DNA of 64,000 nucleotides, from positions 124,001 through 188,000 of the forward strand of contig NZ_FOGU01000002.1 of assembly GCF_900111315.1 (NCBI RefSeq), read 5' to 3'. This stretch comes from Tranquillimonas rosea. Lineage in GTDB: Bacteria; Pseudomonadota; Alphaproteobacteria; Rhodobacterales; Rhodobacteraceae. Every line of letters begins with the position of its first letter. The stretch's first letter is position 1. The translations under genes and the position numbers were made by a program. The notes under the pieces were generated by a model, which had not been told where the DNA came from, did not search any database, and saw nothing but the letters and a program-made list of their open reading frames with translations. Shown here piece by piece: positions 54,257-63,616 of this stretch.

Positions 54257-56788
54257 ATGAGCCTCGGGATCGCTGCACGGATCGCGCGCCGGGAATTGCG
54301 CGGCGGGCTGCGCGGGTTCCGCGTGTTCCTGGCCTGCCTGGCGCTGGGGATCGCGGCCATCGCCGCCGTCGGCACCGTCCGCGAGAGCATCGAGGCCGGG
54401 TTGCAGCGGGAGGGCGCGACCCTTCTGGGTGGCGATGCCGAGGTGCAGTTCACCTACCGCTTCGCCGAACCGGAAGAGCGCGCGTTCCTCGACAGCATCG
54501 CAACCGAGGTGGCGGAGGTCGTCGACTTCCGCTCGATGGCCGTGGTGGGCGAGGGGGACGAGCGCGACCGGGGGCTGACCCAGGTGAAGGCGGTAGACGG
54601 CGTCTATCCGATCTACGGCGCGGTCACGCTTGCGCCCGAGATGACGCTGGCCGAGGCGCTGGACGGCACCGGCGGCCTGCCGGGCGCGGTGATGGACCCG
54701 GTGCTGATCGACCGGCTGGGCCTGTCGGTGGGCGAGACGTTCCGCCTGGGTACGCAATCCTTCGTGCTGAGCGCCGCGCTGGAGCGCGAGCCGGACGACG
54801 GCGGCGGCGGGTTCGAGCTGGGCCCGCGCACGCTGGTCCGGACGTCGGCGCTGAGCGAGTCCGGGCTGCTGGTGCCTGGCACGCTCTACGAGACGGAATA
54901 TCGGCTGCGGGTGCCGCCGGGCGCGGATCTCGATGCGCTGGAGGCGCAGGCCGACGCGGTGCTGGACGAAACCGGCTTTCGCTGGCGCGACCGGCGGAAC
55001 GGCGCGCCCGGCGTGTCCGAGTTCGTCGACAGGCTCAGCGCGTTCCTGGTGCTGGTCGGGCTTGCCGGCCTTGCCGTGGGCGGGGTCGGCGTCGCGGCGG
55101 CCGTGCGGGCGCATCTCGACGGCAAGACCGGCACGATCGCCGTGCTCAAGACGCTCGGTGCCGAGGGGCGCACAATCTTCGAGGTCTACCTGATCCAGGT
55201 CGGCGTGCTGGCCCTGGTCGGCGTCGTGCTTGGCGTGTCACTGGGGGCGGGACTTCCGCTCCTGTTCTCGCCCGTCATCGCGGCGCAGCTGCCGGTCCCG
55301 GCGGATTTCGGGCTGCATGCCGCGCCGCTGGCGCAGGCGGCGCTCTACGGTCTGCTGGCGGCGGCGATCTTCACCCTATGGCCGCTGGCTCGCACGCGCG
55401 AGGTACGGGCGGCGGCGCTGTTTCGCGACATCGGCGGCCTCCGCGTCACGCCGCATCCGGGCACCCTCGCCGTGATCGCCGGGCTCGTGGTCTTGCTGGT
55501 GGGCCTGGCCGCGTGGCTGTCGGGTCTGCCCGAGCTGACCCTGTGGGCCGCCGCGGGGCTGAGTGCGGCGTTCGTCGTCCTGCTGGGGGCGGCGTGGCTC
55601 GTGCGGCGGGTGGCGCGGCGCCTTGCCCGTGCGCGGGTCGTGCAGGGGCGCAGCGCGCTGCGCCTGGCCCTGGGGGCCGTGGGCGGCCCCGGCGGAGAGG
55701 CGACGAGCGTGGTGCTGTCGCTGGGTCTGGGGCTCAGCGTGCTGGCGGCGATCGGACAGATCGACACCAACCTGCGCAGCGCGATCTCGCGCGATCTGCC
55801 CGAGGTCGCGCCGGCCTTCTTCATGGTGGACATCCAGCCCGACCAGATCGACGGCTTCCGCGAGCGGCTGGACACCGATCCGGCGGTCAGCCGGGTCGAG
55901 ACCGCGCCGATGCTGCGCGGCATCATCACCCGGATCAATGACCGCCCGGCGGACGAGGTCGCGGGCGATCACTGGGTGCTGCAGGGCGACCGCGGCGTGA
56001 CCTACTCGGACCGGCCGGGCGACGACACGACGATCACCGCGGGAGAATGGTGGCCCGAGGCGTACGACGGCCCGCCGCAGATCAGCTTTGCCGCCGAAGA
56101 GGCCGCGGAACTGGGAGTGTCGCTGGGCGACACGCTGACCATCAACATCCTCGGCCGCGACATCACCGGAGAGATCACCAGTTTCCGCGAGGTCGATTTC
56201 TCGACCGCCGGGATCGGCTTCGTGCTGGCAATGAACCCCGCCGCGCTGCGCGGGGCGCCGCACACCTACATCTCGACGATCTACGCCGAGCCGCAGGCCG
56301 AGGCGGCGATCCTGCGCGACATCTCGGACACCTATCCCAACATCACCGCGATCCGCGTGCGCGACGCGATCGACCGCGTCAGCGAGGTGCTGGCCGGTGT
56401 CGCGGCGGCCGTGACCTATGGCGCGATGGCGACGCTGGTGACCGGGGCGGTGGTGCTGATCGGCGCCGCGGCGGCCGGTGAGCGCGCGCGCACCTACGAG
56501 GCCGCGATCCTCAAGACGGTGGGGGCGGGGAGACGGCGGATTCTGACCAGCTTTGCCCTGCGCTCGGCGCTGCTGGGGGCGGCCGCCGGCGTGGTCGCGG
56601 TCGCGGCGGGCGGCGGCGCGGGATGGGCCGTCAGCCGTTTCGTGATGGAGACCGAGTTCCGCTTCGCGCCCCTGTCGGCGCTGGCGATCGTCGTGGGCGG
56701 CGTGCTGCTGACGCTGGCGGCGGGGCTGGTCTTTGCCTGGCGGCCGCTTGCGGCGCGGCCCGCCAGCATCCTGCGCGCGCGGGAATAG
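54257..56788 (+). CDS. ABC transporter permease, YbbP/FtsX family
   Basis: An 843-residue permease with ten or so membrane segments: one N-terminal (about 20-40), a periplasmic domain, a first FtsX-like block (about 255-410), a central pair, a second periplasmic domain and a final FtsX block (about 710-840). This double-FtsX layout is YbbP. The start at 54257 lies 22 bases after the ATPase gene. It ends 7 bases from the convergent XRE gene. Confidence 0.92.
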   Translation: MSLGIAARIARRELRGGLRGFRVFLACLALGIAAIAAVGTVRESIEAGLQREGATLLGGDAEVQFTYRFAEPEERAFLDSIATEVAEVVDFRSMAVVGEGDERDRGLTQVKAVDGVYPIYGAVTLAPEMTLAEALDGTGGLPGAVMDPVLIDRLGLSVGETFRLGTQSFVLSAALEREPDDGGGGFELGPRTLVRTSALSESGLLVPGTLYETEYRLRVPPGADLDALEAQADAVLDETGFRWRDRRNGAPGVSEFVDRLSAFLVLVGLAGLAVGGVGVAAAVRAHLDGKTGTIAVLKTLGAEGRTIFEVYLIQVGVLALVGVVLGVSLGAGLPLLFSPVIAAQLPVPADFGLHAAPLAQAALYGLLAAAIFTLWPLARTREVRAAALFRDIGGLRVTPHPGTLAVIAGLVVLLVGLAAWLSGLPELTLWAAAGLSAAFVVLLGAAWLVRRVARRLARARVVQGRSALRLALGAVGGPGGEATSVVLSLGLGLSVLAAIGQIDTNLRSAISRDLPEVAPAFFMVDIQPDQIDGFRERLDTDPAVSRVETAPMLRGIITRINDRPADEVAGDHWVLQGDRGVTYSDRPGDDTTITAGEWWPEAYDGPPQISFAAEEAAELGVSLGDTLTINILGRDITGEITSFREVDFSTAGIGFVLAMNPAALRGAPHTYISTIYAEPQAEAAILRDISDTYPNITAIRVRDAIDRVSEVLAGVAAAVTYGAMATLVTGAVVLIGAAAAGERARTYEAAILKTVGAGRRRILTSFALRSALLGAAAGVVAVAAGGGAGWAVSRFVMETEFRFAPLSALAIVVGGVLLTLAAGLVFAWRPLAARPASILRARE

Positions 56789-56795
56789 CGCGCGC

Positions 56796-57182
56796 TCAGC
56801 AGTTGGCGGCCACGTCCGAGCTGCGGTCGTCCTCGTAGCCCGCGATCTCGGAGATCAGGGCGTGCAGCATCGACTTGGTCTTGCGGTCGGTGATGCGCGA
56901 GAGGGCGCGCGCGATCTGCGCGTCCTCGGGCGTCAGCCGCTCGTCCTCGTCCGGGGAATCGAGCCCGCTCAGGCCGTCGAAGAAATAGCCCGGTGGCACG
57001 TGCAGCATCACCGCCAGCTCGAACAGGCGGCTGGCCGAAACGCGGTTCGTGCCGGATTCGTATTTCTGAACCTGCTGGAAACTGACGCCAAGGTTCCGGG
57101 CCACGTCGCCCTGGGACAGTTCCCTGAGGTGGCGGGCCGTCTTCAATTGTCGCCCTACATGGGCGTCCACGGGATGCACCAT
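56796..57182 (-). CDS. XRE-family transcriptional regulator
   Basis: A 128-residue regulator with an N-terminal helix-turn-helix (residues 8-62: ELSQGDVARNLGVSFQQVQKYESGTNRVSASRL), a pattern very common in alphaproteobacteria, and a helical C-terminal part. I chose the ATG at 57182 (MVHPVDAHVG) since family members begin this way; an open frame to a GTG at 57335 would add 51 residues of unlikely sequence. The upstream region is rich in palindromes. Target genes unknown. Confidence 0.88.
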   Translation of the reverse strand: MVHPVDAHVGRQLKTARHLRELSQGDVARNLGVSFQQVQKYESGTNRVSASRLFELAVMLHVPPGYFFDGLSGLDSPDEDERLTPEDAQIARALSRITDRKTKSMLHALISEIAGYEDDRSSDVAANC

Positions 57183-57496
57183 TCCACTCGCTTCATTCTT
57201 GGAACGACTTTTGTCGCGGCCCGCGGCTACCGGCTGACCGGAGTCCGGAGTATATGAATCACTGTTGTCCACGACGTCGTACGCCTTTGAGTAAATATAC
57301 TTATGGTCAAAGCAGTTCCGATTGTGACCATTCACGCAATACCTTCCGTTACGGAAACTCGCCGGTGGGTTGGTTGCGCATTAATACAAAGCAACAATGT
57401 TTCGGGTGCCCGGATTTCTGTTTCCGGATCGTGACAGATAGTGCCAGGCGCGTCGGAATGATTCTCGGCTGAGTTGAAGCGCGCCGGCCCGCCGGA
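57183..57496. other. 314-base gene-free, AT-rich region upstream of the XRE gene
   Basis: No gene that I can support. The region is clearly less GC-rich than its surroundings and holds three inverted repeats within 72 bases: CTTTGA...TCAAAG (57285-57312), GTGA-CCAT-TCAC (57324-57335) and TTCCGT-T-ACGGAA (57344-57356). It must contain the XRE promoter and the 3' end of the antiporter operon. Confidence 0.7.
57344..57356. promoter_or_regulatory. 13-bp palindrome upstream of the XRE gene
   Basis: TTCCGT-T-ACGGAA is a perfect 6-bp dyad with a single central base, 162 bases before the XRE ATG. It is the most operator-like of the three repeats there. Confidence 0.5.
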
Positions 57497-57871
57497 TCAG
57501 GCGCTGGTGTCCGCCGGCTGCTCTTCGCGGTCCTTGTCCAGACAGGCCCACGTTTCGCCCGACTCCAGCGTCGGCGGTGCCGCGGCCACGGTGCCGCGGT
57601 GGATGTGCGCCTTGGCCATGAAGTGTGCCGAGATCGGCGCGGTGACGAAGAGGAACGCCATCACGAGGATTTCGTGCAGCGACCCGTCGCCGCTGGAATA
57701 GGCGTCGAGAATCGAGGCGAGCAGCAGGCTGCCGACCCCCAGCGTGCTGGCCTTGGTGGGGGCGTGGAGCCGCGACATGGGGCGGTCGATCTTCACCAGC
57801 CCGTACGAGCCGACGAGGGTGAAGACGGCGCCGATGACCAGCGCTACGGCGATGAGGATGTCCCAGATCAT
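57497..57871 (-). CDS. mnhG: Mrp-type Na+(K+)/H+ antiporter subunit G
   Basis: Small subunit of the multi-subunit cation/proton antiporter, also called PhaG or MrpG. The 124-residue protein has three membrane segments (about 4-24, 37-57, 66-86) and the family segment GLVKIDRPMSRLHAPTKASTLGV. Its polar C-terminal tail is longer than usual. Last gene of the operon; it starts 7 bases after mnhF. An in-frame extension to 58003 is antisense shadow and rejected. Confidence 0.92.
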   Translation of the reverse strand: MIWDILIAVALVIGAVFTLVGSYGLVKIDRPMSRLHAPTKASTLGVGSLLLASILDAYSSGDGSLHEILVMAFLFVTAPISAHFMAKAHIHRGTVAAAPPTLESGETWACLDKDREEQPADTSA

Positions 57872-57878
57872 GCCCGCC

Positions 57879-58148
57879 TCACTCGATGATGTTGCCGCGC
57901 AGCACGAACCGCGCGTAGGCCACTGTCGAGACGAAGCCGAGCATCGCGATGATGAGCGCGGATTCGAAATAGGTCTCGACCCCGGTGCTAATGCCGAACA
58001 CAACGATCATGCCGATCCCGTTCACGACCAGCGTGTCGAGCGCCAGGACCCGGTCGATCACGTTCGGACCCTTCCAGAGCCGCCACATCGCCAGGATCAG
58101 CGACAGCCCGATGCAGACATAGGCAAAGACGAGCGCGATCTGGATCAT
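57879..58148 (-). CDS. mnhF: Mrp-type antiporter subunit F
   Basis: An 89-residue three-span subunit with the family motif WRLWKGPNVIDRVLALDTL. Its ATG overlaps the mnhE stop (ATGA), so the two are translationally coupled. Part of the Pha/Mrp complex in the inner membrane. Confidence 0.93.
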   Translation of the reverse strand: MIQIALVFAYVCIGLSLILAMWRLWKGPNVIDRVLALDTLVVNGIGMIVVFGISTGVETYFESALIIAMLGFVSTVAYARFVLRGNIIE

Positions 58149-58636
58149 TCGAAAATCTCCTTCAGGCGGCGTTCGTAGCGGCTCTTGATCTCGTCGCGGA
58201 CAGCGTCGGCATCGTCGGTATCGAGGCAATGCACCAGCAGGTAGGCGCCCTCGCTCGACACGTCGGCCGAGACGGTGCCCGGCGTCAGCGTGATCGTCGA
58301 CGCGAGGCAGGTGATCGCCTCGGGTGAGCGGATGTCGAGCGGGATCGCGATCCAGGCGGGCTTCATGTCGGCGTTGCGCTTGAACACCACGGTGATCGCG
58401 ACCGACACGTTGGCGACGATGATGTCCCAGATCAGGATGACGAGGTATTCCGGCACCTTGAACGGCCGGCTCAGCTTCGGACGGTTGGGCCACCACATCC
58501 TCGTCAGGAAGGGGATGACGAGCCCGAGGATCAGGGCAAAGACGAACACCCCCCAGCTGAGCGTGTTCTCCAGCAGCATCCAGACGGCGGTCAGAAGCGC
58601 CGTCAGGAAGGGATGAGGCACGAGGCGTTGGATCAT
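58145..58636 (-). CDS. mnhE: Mrp-type antiporter subunit E
   Basis: A 163-residue subunit with two or three N-terminal membrane segments (about 8-37, 60-80), PKLSRPFKVPEYLVILIWDIIVANVSVA, and a cytoplasmic C-terminal domain with STITLTPGTVSADVS. Overlaps mnhD and mnhF by four bases each. Needed for complex assembly in relatives. Confidence 0.93.
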   Translation of the reverse strand: MIQRLVPHPFLTALLTAVWMLLENTLSWGVFVFALILGLVIPFLTRMWWPNRPKLSRPFKVPEYLVILIWDIIVANVSVAITVVFKRNADMKPAWIAIPLDIRSPEAITCLASTITLTPGTVSADVSSEGAYLLVHCLDTDDADAVRDEIKSRYERRLKEIFE

Positions 58637-60165
58637 TGCGCGGCCTCCCCGTCACCCAGCACCGCCGAGATGTAGCCCGTGGTATTGTAGAGCTGATCGG
58701 TCGTCTCGCCCATGAAGGCCATCACCGGCCCCGCAAGCACGGTCAGCGCGACCAGCAGCACCATGATGCCGCCGATGGCCACGATCGACAGGCCCGTGGC
58801 CGGCGGCGCCTCGGGATGGGCGGCAGCGGCGGCGGATTCGTTGGCCTTCCAGAACACCGTGCTGCCGGCGCGGGCGAAGCCGACGATCGCGATCAGCGAG
58901 GTCACCAGGATCGCCGTCCAGACCGGCCAGTATGGCCCCGACGCGGCGCGCGCCGCGTCGAGCACCATCAGCTTGCCGACGAAGCCCGACAGCGGCGGCA
59001 CGCCCGAGAGGGCGATGGCGCTGATGAAGAACAACCCGGCGACCAGCCCGTTGCGGGCGATCGGCGCCAGCGCCTCGATCCGGCCGCCGGCTCCGCCGCG
59101 CCCCGCCTGCACGAGGCCCACGATCAGGAACAGCGTCGCCGAGGCGAAGGTCGAGTGTAGGATGTAGAACAGCGCCGCCTGCGTGCCCTGCGGCGTCAAC
59201 AGCGAGATCGAGGTCAGCAGCGTGCCCATCGACCCGATCACCGCGAAGGCCGCCAGCCGGTCGAGCCGTCGCGCGCCGAGGACGCCCACCATGCCCGCGA
59301 TCAGCGTCAGCATCGCGGCCGGCTGCAGCCAGAAGTCGAACAGGCCCTGCGTCGCCTCGAGGTCGGGCGGAAAGACCAGCGTCAGGAAGCGCAGCATCGC
59401 ATAGGCGCCGACCTTGGTCATGATCGCGAACAGCGCCGCGACCGGGGCCGGGGCGTTGGAATAGCTTGCCGGCAGCCAGAAATGCAGCGGCAGGACCGCG
59501 GCCTTCACCGCGAACACCAGGATCAGCAGCGTCGCGCCCACCCGCAGCAGCGCGGTGTCGTCGGTCGGCAGCTGCGCCACGCGGTCGGCCAGGTCCGCCA
59601 TGTTCAGCGTGCCGGTCACAGCGTAGATCGTTCCCAGCGCGAACAGGAAGAGCGTCGAGCCCAGCAGGTTGTAGACCACGTACTGCATCCCCGCGCGCAG
59701 CCGCACCGGCCCGCCGGAATGGATCATCAGCCCGTAGGAGGCGATCAGCAGCACCTCGAAGAACACGAAGAGGTTGAACGCGTCGCCGGTCAGGAAGGCG
59801 CCGCAGACGCCCATCAGCTGAAACTGGAACAGGGCGTGGAAATGGCGGCCGCGCTTGTCCCAGCCGGTGCCGATCACGTACAGCACGACGGCAAGCGCGA
59901 GCACCGAGGTGAGCAGCACCATCATTGTCGCCAGCCGGTCGGCGACGAGCACGATGCCGAACGGCGCGGGCCAGTCGCCCAACTCGTAGACGTCGATCGC
60001 GCCGGTGCCGGCACGCAGCATCAGGCCCGTGGCGATGACCACCATCACGGCCGTGCCCGCGGTCGAGAGCGCGCGCTGGACGGTCAGGTTGAAGCGGCAC
60101 AGCAGCACGATGAACGCCGCAAGAAGCGCCGGCAGGACGACGGGAACGATGATCCAGTGGCTCAT
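58633..60165 (-). CDS. mnhD: Mrp-type antiporter subunit D
   Basis: A 510-residue, roughly 14-span subunit homologous to the proton-pumping NuoM/NuoN subunits of complex I. Lys and Glu residues inside helices that serve proton transfer in the family are visible in the conserved KAAVLPLHFWLPASYSNAP and nearby segments. Overlaps mnhC and mnhE by four bases. Confidence 0.95.
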   Translation of the reverse strand: MSHWIIVPVVLPALLAAFIVLLCRFNLTVQRALSTAGTAVMVVIATGLMLRAGTGAIDVYELGDWPAPFGIVLVADRLATMMVLLTSVLALAVVLYVIGTGWDKRGRHFHALFQFQLMGVCGAFLTGDAFNLFVFFEVLLIASYGLMIHSGGPVRLRAGMQYVVYNLLGSTLFLFALGTIYAVTGTLNMADLADRVAQLPTDDTALLRVGATLLILVFAVKAAVLPLHFWLPASYSNAPAPVAALFAIMTKVGAYAMLRFLTLVFPPDLEATQGLFDFWLQPAAMLTLIAGMVGVLGARRLDRLAAFAVIGSMGTLLTSISLLTPQGTQAALFYILHSTFASATLFLIVGLVQAGRGGAGGRIEALAPIARNGLVAGLFFISAIALSGVPPLSGFVGKLMVLDAARAASGPYWPVWTAILVTSLIAIVGFARAGSTVFWKANESAAAAAHPEAPPATGLSIVAIGGIMVLLVALTVLAGPVMAFMGETTDQLYNTTGYISAVLGDGEAAQ

Positions 60166-60509
60166 GGGGCGTCGTCCTCCGCCTCGCCCGGCGTCATGTT
60201 GATACTGTCGTCGTCGCCGCTGAGATAGGCGGCGAGGGCGATCACCACCGAGACGGCCGTCATCCCGAACGAAATCACGATCGCCGTCAGCACGAGCGCC
60301 TGGGGCAGCGGATCGGTGTAGCTGTTGTCGTGCTCGTGCCAGATCGGCGGCTCGTTCACCACCAGCCCGCCGGATCCGAACAGGAACACGTTGACCGCGT
60401 AGGTCAGCAGGGACAGCCCGATGATCACCGGGAAGGTGCGCAGCCGCAGCACAAGGTACAGTCCGGCCGCCGTCAGGACCCCGACGGCGCTGGCCACCAT
60501 GGCTTCCAT
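60162..60509 (-). CDS. mnhC: Mrp-type antiporter subunit C
   Basis: A 115-residue three-span subunit homologous to NuoK, with VGVLTAAGLYLVLRLRTFPVIIGLSLLTYAVNVFLF-type helices and DPLPQALVLTAIVI. It starts one base after the mnhA stop region and overlaps mnhD. Confidence 0.94.
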   Translation of the reverse strand: MEAMVASAVGVLTAAGLYLVLRLRTFPVIIGLSLLTYAVNVFLFGSGGLVVNEPPIWHEHDNSYTDPLPQALVLTAIVISFGMTAVSVVIALAAYLSGDDDSINMTPGEAEDDAP

Positions 60510-60510
60510 G

Positions 60511-63360
60511 TCAGGCCTCCTCGTTGCGCGAGGGATCGATGTCCATCGCGTAGTCGCTCACTTGCTCGTTCGAGCGGCGGGCGATGCGACTGAAGCTTTC
60601 CAGCGACAGCAGCACGGCGCCGACCACGGCGAGGAACACACCCAGGTCGAAGGCCATCGCGGTGGCCAGCTCGAACTCGTTGAAGGGCGGGATGCGGGCA
60701 TAGCCGAAATCCGATGTCAGGAACGGCTGCCCCGCGAACCAGGCCCCGATGCCGGTCAGGCCCGCGGCCAGCACGCCGGCGCCGATGATCCCGTGATAGG
60801 GGAAGCGCTGCCGCCGGTCGGCCCAGGCAAAGCCCGAGGCCATATACTGCATCACCACGCCGATCGCGACGACGAGGCCCGCGATGAAGCCGCCGCCGGG
60901 TTCGTTGTGGCCGCGCAGGAAGATGTAGAAGCCGACCATCAGCACGACCGGCATCATCACGCGGGTCGCGACCACCATCATCAGCGGATGCGCGTCGCCG
61001 GCGCGGACCATGTCGGGCACCCAGTTCAGCAGGCGCGCGCGCACCGGCCCCGACAGCAGCGCCTCGGTCGCGGCGTAGATCACCAGCGCGGCGATCCCCA
61101 GCACGATGATCTCGCCAAAGGTGTCGAAGCCACGGAAATCCACCAGGATGACGTTGACCACGTTATGACCGCCGCCGCCCTTGTAGGAATTCTCGAGGTG
61201 GAAGTCCGAGATCGTCTCGAAGGCGAATTCGTGGACCAGCAGCGCATAGCTCAGCGCGCCGACGCCCAGCCCGCCGACCACCGCGATCAGACCGTCGCGG
61301 GTGCGCTTGCCGACCGAGCTTTCGACCGGCGTCGTCTTGGGCAGGAAGTTCAGCGCCAAGAGCAGCAGGATGACGGTCACGACCTCGACCGAGATCTGCG
61401 TCAACGCCAGGTCCGGCGCGCTGAAGTAATTGAAGCCGATCGAGATCACGAGCCCGACGATCGACACCAGCACCAGCGACAGCAGCCGGCGGCGGTGCGA
61501 CAGCGCCAGCCACGCGGCCGAGACGACCAGCAGCGCCCAGCCGACCAGCGGCACGAGGTCGGGGATGGCGCCGCCGCGGTCGGCGACCACCAGGTTGCCC
61601 GTCCAGAAGGCGTGCGCCCCCGCGGCGACCACGGTCACCGTGAAGATCGCCGCGTAGCGGGTCAGGGCCCCGTCGTGCAGCGCGTCGGTCAGGCCCCGCG
61701 CGCCGCCCACGCAGGCCGCCATCAGGCGGTCGAACATCGCCTTGGCCTCGGGTCGCGGCGTGGCGATCCACGCGCGGTCCAGCGGGCGGTGCAGCGCCAG
61801 CAGCAGCAGGCCGCCGACCACGGCGATGCCCGACATCAGCAGCGCGGGCGTCAGGCCGTGCCAGATCGCCAGATGATAGCCCTCCTCGATCTCGCCGACG
61901 CCGCCGATCACCGCCTCGGCCACGGTAAAGACCAGCGGTTCTACGAGGAACGGCATCAGGCCGATCGCCAGCACCAGCACGCACAGGAACGCCGCGGGCG
62001 CCCACATGCCGAAGCCGGGATCGTGCGGCTTGTGCGGGTAGTCGTCGCGCACCGGGCCCAGGAAGGTGTGCGCCACGTAGCGGAACGAGTACGCCGCCGA
62101 GAACAGCGCGCCGATCGTGACGAAGACGGGCAGCACCCAGTGGCTTCCGGCCCAGGTCGTGTGCACGGCCTCTTCCAGCATCATCTCCTTCGAGAGGAAG
62201 CCGTTGAACAGCGGGATGCCCGCCATCGACAGCGACGCGACGGTGGCGATCACGAAGGTCACCGGCATCAGCTTGCGCAGGCCGCCCAGCCGCTTGATGT
62301 CGCGGGTGTGCGCCTCGTGGTCGACGATGCCCGCGGTCATGAAGAGCGCGGCCTTGAACGTCGCGTGGTTGAGGATGTGGAATACCGCCGCCAGCGCCGC
62401 GAACGGCGTGCCAAAGCCCAGAAGCATCGTGATCAGGCCCAGGTGGCTGACGGTCGAGAAGGCCAGCAGCGCCTTCAGGTCGTCCTTGAAGATCGCGATC
62501 AGCGCGCCCAGCACCATCGTGATCAGCCCCGCCGTGCCGACGAGATAGAACCAGGCGTCGGTGCCCGAGAGCACCGGCCACAGCCGCGCCATCAGGAACA
62601 GCCCGGCCTTCACCATCGTCGCGCTGTGCAGGTAGGCCGAAACGGGCGTCGGTGCGGCCATCGCGTGCGGCAGCCAGAAATGGAACGGGAACTGCGCCGA
62701 CTTGGTGAAGCAGCCCAGCAGGATCAGGATCAGCGCCGGCAGGTAAAGCGGCGAGGCCTGGATCGCCTCGCGGTTCTGCAGGATCTCGGTCAGGTCGTAG
62801 CTGCCGACGATGTTGCCCAGGATCAGCATGCCGCCGATCAGGGCCAGCCCGCCCATGCCGGTCACGGCCAGCGCCATCCGCGCGCCCTGTCGCCCCTCGG
62901 CGGTGTGTTTCCAGTATCCGATCAGCAGGAACGACGACAGCGAGGTCAGCTCCCAGAAGATCAGCAGCACGAGGACGTTGTCGCTCAGGACGATGCCCAC
63001 CATCGCGCCCTGGAACAGCAGCAGGTAGGTGAAGAACTCGCCCATCGAATCCTCGCGCGAGAGGTAGAACCGCGCGTAGATGATGATCAGCAGCCCGATC
63101 CCCAGGATCAGCCCGGCGAAGAACAGGCCCAGCGGATCGAGGAAGAAGTTGGCGTTCATGCCGAGGCCCGGCAGCCACTCCAGCCGCGCCGTCTGCACCT
63201 CTCCGGACAGGACCGCCGGGGCGTTCACCAGAAGCCCGGTCAGCGCCAGAAGCGTCACCAGCCCGGTGGTGATCGAACACGCGCGGCGGCCCGCCTGGAC
63301 CATGAGGCCCGGCAGCAACGCACCGAGAAACGGAAGGGCGACGATCAGAAACAGCGACAT
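60511..63360 (-). CDS. mnhA: Mrp-type antiporter fused subunits A and B (PhaAB type)
   Basis: A 949-residue protein, about 20 membrane segments. Residues 1-770 are subunit A, homologous to NuoL (core ELTSLSSFLLIGYW and SAQFPFHFWLPHAMAAPTPVSAYLHSATMVKAG). The end, about 800-949, is an MnhB domain (PVVLMVGFYIFLRGHNEPGGGFIAGLV). Fusion of A and B is the PhaAB form known from Sinorhizobium pha1, in which PhaA-G exports K+ or Na+ against protons. The ATG at 63360 follows GGGGAC. First gene of the six-gene operon. Confidence 0.95.
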   Translation of the reverse strand: MSLFLIVALPFLGALLPGLMVQAGRRACSITTGLVTLLALTGLLVNAPAVLSGEVQTARLEWLPGLGMNANFFLDPLGLFFAGLILGIGLLIIIYARFYLSREDSMGEFFTYLLLFQGAMVGIVLSDNVLVLLIFWELTSLSSFLLIGYWKHTAEGRQGARMALAVTGMGGLALIGGMLILGNIVGSYDLTEILQNREAIQASPLYLPALILILLGCFTKSAQFPFHFWLPHAMAAPTPVSAYLHSATMVKAGLFLMARLWPVLSGTDAWFYLVGTAGLITMVLGALIAIFKDDLKALLAFSTVSHLGLITMLLGFGTPFAALAAVFHILNHATFKAALFMTAGIVDHEAHTRDIKRLGGLRKLMPVTFVIATVASLSMAGIPLFNGFLSKEMMLEEAVHTTWAGSHWVLPVFVTIGALFSAAYSFRYVAHTFLGPVRDDYPHKPHDPGFGMWAPAAFLCVLVLAIGLMPFLVEPLVFTVAEAVIGGVGEIEEGYHLAIWHGLTPALLMSGIAVVGGLLLLALHRPLDRAWIATPRPEAKAMFDRLMAACVGGARGLTDALHDGALTRYAAIFTVTVVAAGAHAFWTGNLVVADRGGAIPDLVPLVGWALLVVSAAWLALSHRRRLLSLVLVSIVGLVISIGFNYFSAPDLALTQISVEVVTVILLLLALNFLPKTTPVESSVGKRTRDGLIAVVGGLGVGALSYALLVHEFAFETISDFHLENSYKGGGGHNVVNVILVDFRGFDTFGEIIVLGIAALVIYAATEALLSGPVRARLLNWVPDMVRAGDAHPLMMVVATRVMMPVVLMVGFYIFLRGHNEPGGGFIAGLVVAIGVVMQYMASGFAWADRRQRFPYHGIIGAGVLAAGLTGIGAWFAGQPFLTSDFGYARIPPFNEFELATAMAFDLGVFLAVVGAVLLSLESFSRIARRSNEQVSDYAMDIDPSRNEEA

Positions 63361-63470
63361 GTCCCCAATCGGCACGAAATCCGCGCAAGAGGCCAGACCC
63401 AAGGCGTAAAAAAATGGTCTTGGCAGGGCCGGGGTGCGGCGATTGTCGGAAACGTCGTGTCCTGTTCGCC

Positions 63471-63495
63471 ACGCGTGCGCGCGCCCGCGCGCGCG
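63471..63495. other. alternating CG tract between mnh operon and thiamine leader
   Basis: About 25 bases of near-perfect purine-pyrimidine alternation (CGCG and TGCG steps), also self-complementary around 63481-63493. Such DNA can take the Z form under supercoiling. It lies between two divergent promoters. Confidence 0.5.
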
Positions 63496-63580
63496 AAACT
63501 GCGTCAGAGCGTCGCGGGTTGGCGGGGCGCACGACCCCCTGCCGATCGGCGTGCATGCCTGCCGTTGCGGCCGCTTCGGC

Positions 63581-63609
63581 TTGAAGCCCGGCCGCGTCGT
63601 TGCTATCTC
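63581..63609 (+). promoter_or_regulatory. candidate promoter of the thiamine riboswitch transcript
   Basis: TTGAAG (63581-63586), 17 bases, TATCTC (63604-63609). Transcription would begin at about 63616, right at the first base pair of the riboswitch, which supports the call despite the modest matches. Confidence 0.5.
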
Positions 63610-63616
63610 TGCGTCA

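Noticed and set aside
56796-57335. Longer XRE protein from GTG 57335
   Set aside because: The extra 51 residues have no HTH relation and cover the palindrome-rich region; related proteins begin at the ATG at 57182.
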